Assembly (NCBI GenBank): GCA_028868335.1
Contig: JAGWUU010000060.1
Span: 1 to 12,721, forward strand
From: Sphingomonadales bacterium
GTDB taxonomy: Bacteria; Pseudomonadota; Alphaproteobacteria; Sphingomonadales; Sphingomonadaceae
Length of the DNA: 12,721 bases
Direction: 5' to 3'
Positions 8,713-12,721 of this stretch are shown here, in pieces. The position numbers and the translations under genes were made by a program. The notes under the pieces are model-generated. The model had not been told where the DNA came from. It was given only the letters and a program-made list of their open reading frames with translations, and made no database searches. Within the stretch, counting starts at the first letter, position 1, and every line of letters begins with the position of its first letter.

Positions 8713-9405
8713 TTACTTCCCAGCCTTGGCCGCGGCGACGTCTGCCTGAGTGACCGGAACGATCTTGATCTCGACACGGCGGTTGGCAGGCTCCGCCACG
8801 TTGTCGGCCGTCTGGACCTTGAGCTGGGTTTCGCCGAAGCCCTGCCAGCGAATCCGCGATGACGGGACGCCCTTGCCGATCAGGTAGTTGGCAACCGCCC
8901 GGGCGCGGTTTTCCGACAGCACCTGGTTCGACGCGGTCGAGCCGACGGTGTCTGTGTGGCCATAGACGTCGATAAGGCTGTCAGGATACTGGAGCAGCGA
9001 CTGGGCGACCTTGTCCAGTGTTGCCTGGAACGTTGGCGAGATTGAATAGCTGCCGGTGGCGAAGGTCACGCCATCGGGCAGGTTGACGAGGATCGCCTGG
9101 CCGCCATCGGTTGGGGTAACGTCGACGCCAGAGCCGGCGGTCTGTTCCTTCAGTTCCTTGATCTGCTGGTCCATCTTGTAACCGACCACGCCGCCGGCAA
9201 CGCCGCCAAGGCCCGCACCGATGATGCGTCCGGTCTTGCCGCCGATCAAACCGCCAAGCAGGCCACCGGCGACAGCCCCGCCAAGACCGCCGATCGCGGT
9301 GCGAGACACCTTCTTCTGTCCGGTGTTGGGATCGGTGACGCAGGCCGATGTGGCCAGAAGCGCCGATGCGGCCATGCCCGAGACGAGCCAACGCGATTTC
9401 ATCAT
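8713..9405 (-). CDS. OmpA-family lipoprotein with glycine zipper
   Basis: A 230-residue envelope protein expected to sit in the outer membrane and bind peptidoglycan non-covalently, similar in layout to YiaD. The signal peptide (MMKSRWLVSGMAASALLA) ends in a lipobox TSAC, with Cys22 as the probable lipidated residue; Thr at -3 is a weaker but allowed choice. A glycine-zipper stretch spans about 38-76. The OmpA C-terminal domain spans about 110-216, with GHTDTVGS (D152), LSENRARAV (R167) and ANRRVEIKI (R209-R210), the residues that hold diaminopimelate in this family. I chose the double ATG at 9405-9400, preceded by AGGGAAGG. A longer in-frame reading to 9522 would bury the signal peptide. The gene is divergent from the CNNM gene and convergent with the NRPS. 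Confidence 0.93.
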   Translation of the reverse strand: MMKSRWLVSGMAASALLATSACVTDPNTGQKKVSRTAIGGLGGAVAGGLLGGLIGGKTGRIIGAGLGGVAGGVVGYKMDQQIKELKEQTAGSGVDVTPTDGGQAILVNLPDGVTFATGSYSISPTFQATLDKVAQSLLQYPDSLIDVYGHTDTVGSTASNQVLSENRARAVANYLIGKGVPSSRIRWQGFGETQLKVQTADNVAEPANRRVEIKIVPVTQADVAAAKAGK

Positions 9406-9441
9406 GATGCAGACCTTCCCTTTTGTGTATGTGTTCACAAC

Positions 9442-9469
9442 GGTATAGCCAAACTCATGCTTGACCAAA
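9442..9469 (-). promoter_or_regulatory. Possible promoter of the OmpA-lipoprotein gene
   Basis: On the minus strand TATACC (9447-9442) is a fair -10 element, and TTTGGT (9469-9464) lies 16 bases upstream as a weak -35. This places a start roughly 30 bases before the ATG, over a TGTGAACACA near-palindrome (9430-9439). The match is only moderate. Confidence 0.35.
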
Positions 9470-9560
9470 CATGAATTGGCCCCGCCGGTTGCGCGGCAAA
9501 GAATCCACAGATCAACGCCCACGCTTCGCCTTTGTTCCGTAATCTGCTAGCGCGTGGGCC

Positions 9561-10871
9561 GTGACACCCTTTCCCTGGTCCGACGTCCTCGTCATAGCAG
9601 GCCTGATCCTGATCAATGGCCTGTTCGCCATGTCTGAACTGGCGATCGTTTCGGCTCGTCCAGCCCGTCTGAAGCTCGCGGCGGAACGCGGCAGCAAGGG
9701 CGCGCAGGCGGCGCTGGTCATGGCCAGCGATCCCGGCAAGATGCTGTCGACCGCGCAGACCGGGATCACTCTTATCGGGATTGTCGCGGGCGCCTATTCA
9801 GGAGCCAGCCTCGGCGAACCGATCGGGCAGCGGCTTGTTGCGCTGGGCGTGCCCGTTCGCTGGGCGCCCGAGGCTGGCTTTGCCATCGCCATCGCCGCGA
9901 CGACCTATTTCAGCCTTGTGGCGGGGGAGCTGGTGCCCAAGCAGCTCGCCCTGCGCGCCGCCGAACCGATCGCCGTGGTCGCAGCGCCCGCGATGGCCCT
10001 GCTTAGCCGGATCACCGCGCCGATGGTCTGGATCCTTGATCGCTCGTCATCCTTCCTGCTCCGCCTGTTCGGCGTGAGCCACAAGGGTGAGCACACCCTC
10101 ACCGCCGACGAGTTGCAGATGGTGTTCGCCGAGGCGACGCGTTCCGGGGTGATCGAGGAGGACGAGCGCCAGATCATGACCGGTATCATGCGTCTGGCCG
10201 ACCGCCCCGTGCGCGAGGTGATGACCCCGCGCACGGAACTCGACACGATCGATCGCAAGGCCGGCGAGGATGAGATCCGCACCGCGATCAGGGAAAGCCC
10301 GCACTCGCTGCTGCCGGTGGCCGATGGCTCGCCCGACAATATCGTCGGGGTGGTCAAGGTGAAGGATGTGTTGGCCGTGCTTTTGGCGGGCAAGAAGGTC
10401 CAGCTGGGCCGCCTGATGCGAAAGGCCGAAATCGTTCCCGACCAGCTCGACGCAATGGATGCGCTCAGGATGCTGCAGCAATCGGGCGTGTCGATGGCGC
10501 TGGTCCATGATGAGTATGGCCACCTTGAAGGGGTCGTGACCCCGGCGGATCTTCTCCAGGCTATCGTCGGCCAGTTCGCCAGCCACCAGGACGAGGGTGA
10601 CGATCCCTTGCTGATCGAGCGTGACGATGGCAGCCTGCTCGTTTCCGGAGCGCTGCCCGCCGATGCCATGGCCGACCGGCTCGGGATCGAGCTTCCGGAA
10701 ACCCGTGACTATGCCACTGCTGCGGGATTCGTCCTTTCAGTGATGAAGCGCCTGCCGCATGAGGGTGAGCACTTTACCGAACAGGACTGGCGCTTCGAAG
10801 TGGTCGACATGGACGGGCGCAAGATCGACAAGCTGCTTGTCAGCGGCGTGGGGCCGAAGGCGGTCGAATAA
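9561..10871 (+). CDS. CNNM/CBS/CorC-type membrane protein (hemolysin-family transporter)
   Basis: A 436-residue inner-membrane protein of the HlyC/CorC (TlyC, YtfL, CNNM) group, linked in other bacteria to Mg/Co handling or polyamine tolerance; the transported substrate here is unknown. The N-terminal DUF21/CNNM domain covers about 1-175, with hydrophobic helices near 7-28, 65-90, 105-125 and 135-158. It contains the family motifs NGLFAMSELAIVSAR, TAQTGITLIGI and GELVPKQLALR. A CBS pair spans about 216-335 (VREVMTPRTELDTID; DEYGHLEGVVTPADLLQAIVG). The CorC_HlyC C-terminal domain covers about 348-430 (DGSLLVSGALPADAM; GFVLSVMKRLPHEGEHF). The start is GTG at 9561; the Shine-Dalgarno is weak, but the family N-terminus fits. 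It is a single gene between divergent and convergent neighbours. Confidence 0.93.
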   Translation: MTPFPWSDVLVIAGLILINGLFAMSELAIVSARPARLKLAAERGSKGAQAALVMASDPGKMLSTAQTGITLIGIVAGAYSGASLGEPIGQRLVALGVPVRWAPEAGFAIAIAATTYFSLVAGELVPKQLALRAAEPIAVVAAPAMALLSRITAPMVWILDRSSSFLLRLFGVSHKGEHTLTADELQMVFAEATRSGVIEEDERQIMTGIMRLADRPVREVMTPRTELDTIDRKAGEDEIRTAIRESPHSLLPVADGSPDNIVGVVKVKDVLAVLLAGKKVQLGRLMRKAEIVPDQLDAMDALRMLQQSGVSMALVHDEYGHLEGVVTPADLLQAIVGQFASHQDEGDDPLLIERDDGSLLVSGALPADAMADRLGIELPETRDYATAAGFVLSVMKRLPHEGEHFTEQDWRFEVVDMDGRKIDKLLVSGVGPKAVE

Positions 10872-10931
10872 TCGCGCTGTTCAGGGACGTGAGGCGCTCG
10901 GCACCCGCCGTTCACAGGCTACCCGTGAATC

Positions 10932-10959
10932 AAAAAAAAGACCCGCCCAACGGCGGGTC
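10932..10959 (-). terminator. Intrinsic terminator of the lspA-bamF transcript
   Basis: GACCCGCC (10940-10947) and GGCGGGTC (10952-10959) form a perfect 8-bp stem with a CAAC loop. On the minus strand the stem is followed directly by eight T residues (10939-10932), a textbook Rho-independent terminator 26 bases after the bamF stop. On the plus strand the same stem may also help end the CNNM transcript, though the T-run there is poor. Confidence 0.93.
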
Positions 10960-10985
10960 CTTCCTGTTCTGCATTACGATCCGGC

Positions 10986-11402
10986 TTAGTTGCCGGTCGC
11001 AACCTGCGCCTCGCGGCCATCGCCTTGCGGTGCGGCGATGATGTCGCGGGTGACGTTGCCCTTGTTGACCGTGGCTGTTCCCGGATCGCCCACGGTCGAG
11101 CGAATCGACGGCGCGGCAAGGCCGGCCTTGTTGTCGACCGAGCTTTCGACCGCACTGCGCGGCGAGGCAGGGCCAAACAGCGCGTCCTGAGCCTGCTGCG
11201 CGGTGCTGGCGTCAACCGGGCGCGGTGCGCCGGGAGCGGGCGGAGTCAGCGCAAAATCGGGCGGGATCACCAGCGGAGCCTGGCGCTGCACGGCGAATTC
11301 ATCGGGCCGGCTGCGGTTGAACAACCCGCCGCCGCCGCAGGCTGAAAGCAGGATCGAGCCACCAGCCAGAACCATCAGGGCAGTCACTTTGCGCATTTTC
11401 AT
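10986..11402 (-). CDS. BamF-like lipoprotein (DUF3035)
   Basis: A 138-residue lipoprotein of the DUF3035 family (PF11233). In Caulobacter a member, BamF, is a subunit of the outer-membrane beta-barrel assembly complex. The signal peptide MKMRKVTALMVLAGGSI ends in a good lipobox LLSAC, with Cys22 lipidated. No Asp follows the Cys, which favours the outer membrane. The family motif RPDEF (32-36) followed by APLVIPPDFALTPPAP is clear; the rest is low in order and rich in Ala, Pro and Ser. The ATG at 11402 overlaps the lspA stop as TGATG, with GGAG five bases upstream, so it is likely coupled to lspA, whose enzyme would process this very protein. An alternative ATG is two codons downstream. A strong terminator follows. 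Confidence 0.85.
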   Translation of the reverse strand: MKMRKVTALMVLAGGSILLSACGGGGLFNRSRPDEFAVQRQAPLVIPPDFALTPPAPGAPRPVDASTAQQAQDALFGPASPRSAVESSVDNKAGLAAPSIRSTVGDPGTATVNKGNVTRDIIAAPQGDGREAQVATGN

Positions 11403-11926
11403 CAGGTCTCCGTGGGCGCTGCGCCCGCATTGTCAGCGGGCTTTTCGCGCGAAAGGAACGAACGGGCAAGGATAAACACGACGCCCAGGGTGATCGCGGC
11501 GTCGGCAAGGTTGAACACCAGGAAAGGGCGCCAGTCGCCAAAGTGGAGATCGGCATAATCGATCACATGGCCAAACACGACGCGATCGCGGATATTCCCC
11601 AGCGCGCCGCCGAGCACCAGCGCCAGCGGCAGAATGTCCCACAGCTTCTTCTCGCGCAGCATCCACACAAGCACCACCGCCGCGATCGTCGCGGTCAGCG
11701 CCACCAACAGCCAGCGCATCGCGGGCGAAGTAGCGGTAAGCAGGCCGAGGGAGACGCCGTAGTTCGAGGTGCGGGTGAGGTTGAAGAACGGGGTAAGCAC
11801 GACCTGCTCACCGTCCTCGTTGAGCCCCAAAGGCCCGGTAACGGCCCACTTGATCACCAGATCAAGCGCCAGCACCAATGCGGCAAGCGCGAAGCCGATC
11901 AGGCGGTTGCGGAAAATGTGCGTCAC
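11402..11926 (-). CDS. lspA: Lipoprotein signal peptidase (signal peptidase II)
   Basis: An inner-membrane aspartyl protease that cuts the signal peptide from diacylglyceryl-modified prolipoproteins. At 174 residues it has normal length, with four hydrophobic segments near 8-29, 70-90, 98-108 and 140-156. Conserved residues are D22/K26 (DLVIK), N55 and G57 (SNYGVSLG), G110-N111-xx-D114-R115, D123 (VIDYADLHF) and D142 (FNLADAAI). D123 and D142, 19 residues apart, match the catalytic dyad of known LspA proteins. The start is GTG at 11926; no other in-frame start exists before an upstream stop. AGGG lies unusually close to the GTG. It follows ileS, as is common, after a 147-base gap, and overlaps the BamF-like gene. 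That gene and the OmpA lipoprotein in this window are expected substrates. Confidence 0.96.
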   Translation of the reverse strand: MTHIFRNRLIGFALAALVLALDLVIKWAVTGPLGLNEDGEQVVLTPFFNLTRTSNYGVSLGLLTATSPAMRWLLVALTATIAAVVLVWMLREKKLWDILPLALVLGGALGNIRDRVVFGHVIDYADLHFGDWRPFLVFNLADAAITLGVVFILARSFLSREKPADNAGAAPTET

Positions 11927-11946
11927 TTCCCTGCCAACCCTTCTTC

Positions 11947-12056
11947 GTCATGCTGAACTCGCTTCAGCATCCATCGTGCCCCATGCGCCTTCGGTGCGCG
12001 GGGATGAATGGCCCCTGACCCGCCAGGGCGGCGAAGCCAAACGCGTTCAGGGTGAC
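11947..12056. repeat. Degenerate palindromic repeat between ileS and lspA
   Basis: Terminal arms GTCATGCTGAAC (11947-11958) and GTTCAGGGTGAC (12045-12056) are inverted repeats matching at ten of twelve positions. The left end also holds a local hairpin ATGCTGAA-CTCG-CTTCAGCAT. The sequence resembles the CATGCTGAAC...TTCAGCATCC dispersed element I associate with sphingomonads (from memory). It fills most of the ileS-lspA gap and would be transcribed if the two genes share an mRNA. Confidence 0.6.
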
Positions 12057-12073
12057 GGTTGGGGGCCGTGGCT

Positions 12074-12721
12074 TTAGCCATTCACCACCTGATCGCACCG
12101 GCCACAAAGCGCCCCGTCTTCGGTGACTTCGGGCAGGTGCCGCCAGCAGCGGCCGCATTTGTGGTGGGTGGTGCGGGTGACGGAGACTGGTCCGTTGAAT
12201 TCGCCCTCAGGTGTGAAAAGTTCCATAGCGGCCGTTATCGTGATCTCAGCCCAGTCTATCCCATCATATTGCCCATCATCCGCTGCGTGAACGGGTGCAT
12301 TCACTTGCGCCTCAAGGCTGGAACCCAGAATCTTTTCACGCCGAAGCGGCTCAATCGCCTCATTGACCCCGTTGCGGATGACGCGAATTGTCGTCCACTT
12401 CTCAACCAGCTCGTCACCCCGGGCTTGACCCGGGGTCCCGCTGCCTTCCGGCGCGCCGCTCGTTTCCACGCGGGACCCCGGGTCAAGTCCGGGGTGACAG
12501 GGGAGTGTCGGCCATTCAAGCAGATGCACGCTCCCCGCTTCGGGATAGCGCGTCCCCCACACCTCTTCCGCGGTGAACACCAGCACCGGCGCGGCGTAGC
12601 GGATCAGGGCGTGGAACAGCGTGTCGAGGACCGTGCGATAGGCGCGGCGCTTGGGATCGTTGGCCGCGTCGCAATAGAGCGAATCCTTGCGGATATCGAA
12701 GAAGAAGGCCGAGAGGTCTTC
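12074..12721 (-). CDS. ileS: Isoleucyl-tRNA synthetase, C-terminal part
   Basis: The last 215 residues of IleRS, which charges tRNA-Ile; the catalytic and editing domains lie off the window. The anticodon-binding domain is clear: FFFDIRKDSLYCD, ALIRYAAPVLVFTAEEVWG, EAGSVHLLEWP, and IEPLRREKILGSSLEAQV. The zinc-binding tail KCGRCW...ALCGRC ends at TAA 12074-12076. Between LLEWP and LVEKWTTIR, where relatives have a short linker, lie about 30 residues encoded by a palindromic repeat in frame (CHPGLDPGSR...GTPGQARGDE). The frame stays open through it and the downstream zinc motif is intact, so the gene is probably functional. It is upstream of lspA on the same strand, the usual order. Confidence 0.96.
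   Translation of the reverse strand, partial: EDLSAFFFDIRKDSLYCDAANDPKRRAYRTVLDTLFHALIRYAAPVLVFTAEEVWGTRYPEAGSVHLLEWPTLPCHPGLDPGSRVETSGAPEGSGTPGQARGDELVEKWTTIRVIRNGVNEAIEPLRREKILGSSLEAQVNAPVHAADDGQYDGIDWAEITITAAMELFTPEGEFNGPVSVTRTTHHKCGRCWRHLPEVTEDGALCGRCDQVVNG
12413..12498. repeat. 86-bp palindromic element inside ileS
   Basis: Two 28-base arms (12413-12440 and 12471-12498) are inverted repeats with one mismatch around a 30-base spacer. Each arm begins or ends with GTCACCCCGG/CCGGGGTGAC and is itself a partial palindrome (CCCGGGCTTGACCCGGGG). This CACCCCGG-CTTGA-CCGGGGTCCCG type resembles a dispersed element of alphaproteobacterial genomes (from memory). It usually sits between genes, but here it is read through as protein. 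Confidence 0.85.

Noticed and set aside
8713..9522. Longer OmpA-lipoprotein reading from 9522
   Set aside because: It would place about 39 residues before the signal peptide. The ATG pair at 9405 with AGGGAAGG fits a lipoprotein start.
10911..10928. TTCAC...GTGAA dyad after the CNNM gene as a terminator
   Set aside because: The stem is short with mismatches and has no T-run. The strong hairpin just downstream better explains termination.
12388..12576. Plus-strand small frame reading HPGLDPGSR in ileS
   Set aside because: The palindrome encodes the same peptide on both strands, so this is the mirror of the in-frame repeat and not a gene.

Overview
The window is GC-rich and densely coded, with twelve protein genes and no rRNA, tRNA, CRISPR array or insertion sequence that I can see. 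Gene content and dispersed palindromes point to an alphaproteobacterium, most likely a sphingomonad (Sphingomonadales). The supporting signs are sucC near etfBA, a BamF/DUF3035 lipoprotein directly after lspA, and repeats of the TCGAGCGAAGTCGAGA, GTCATGCTGAAC and CACCCCGG-CTTGA-CCGGGG types. The assignment is inference; no marker gene is present.

Left part, 1-3485, minus strand: energy metabolism. In transcription order, sucC (succinyl-CoA ligase beta) overlaps a small calcineurin-like phosphoesterase by four bases. Then comes a dyad operator at 1777-1798, then etfB and etfA (electron transfer flavoprotein; etfA runs off the left edge). The dyad resembles MerR-family LiuR operators, which would tie etfBA to fatty-acid or branched-chain amino-acid catabolism. 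A palindromic repeat separates etfB from etfA, and sucD is absent.

Centre, 3593-8635, plus strand: an inositol-monophosphatase-superfamily enzyme (CysQ-like), perhaps preceded by a 16-codon upstream ORF. After it comes the notable gene of the window, a 1345-residue membrane-anchored single-module NRPS. It has an adenylation domain, a carrier domain and three membrane-pair plus beta-helix units. This is the architecture of epsilon-poly-lysine synthetase (Pls/PosA family), so the strain may encode a homopolymeric or short isopeptide product, probably of a cationic amino acid.

Right part, 8636-12721: an OmpA-type lipoprotein with a glycine zipper (minus), convergent with the NRPS across a strong hairpin. 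It is divergent from a CNNM/CBS/CorC membrane protein (plus). Then a minus-strand run of ileS (5' part off the window), lspA and the BamF-like lipoprotein ends at a clear intrinsic terminator. lspA and bamF are coupled by a TGATG overlap. ileS carries an 86-bp palindromic repeat translated in frame inside the protein, and the ileS-lspA gap holds another degenerate palindromic repeat.

No stretch over 300 bases lacks a gene. The longest gaps are 4423-4597, 9406-9560 and 11927-12073.
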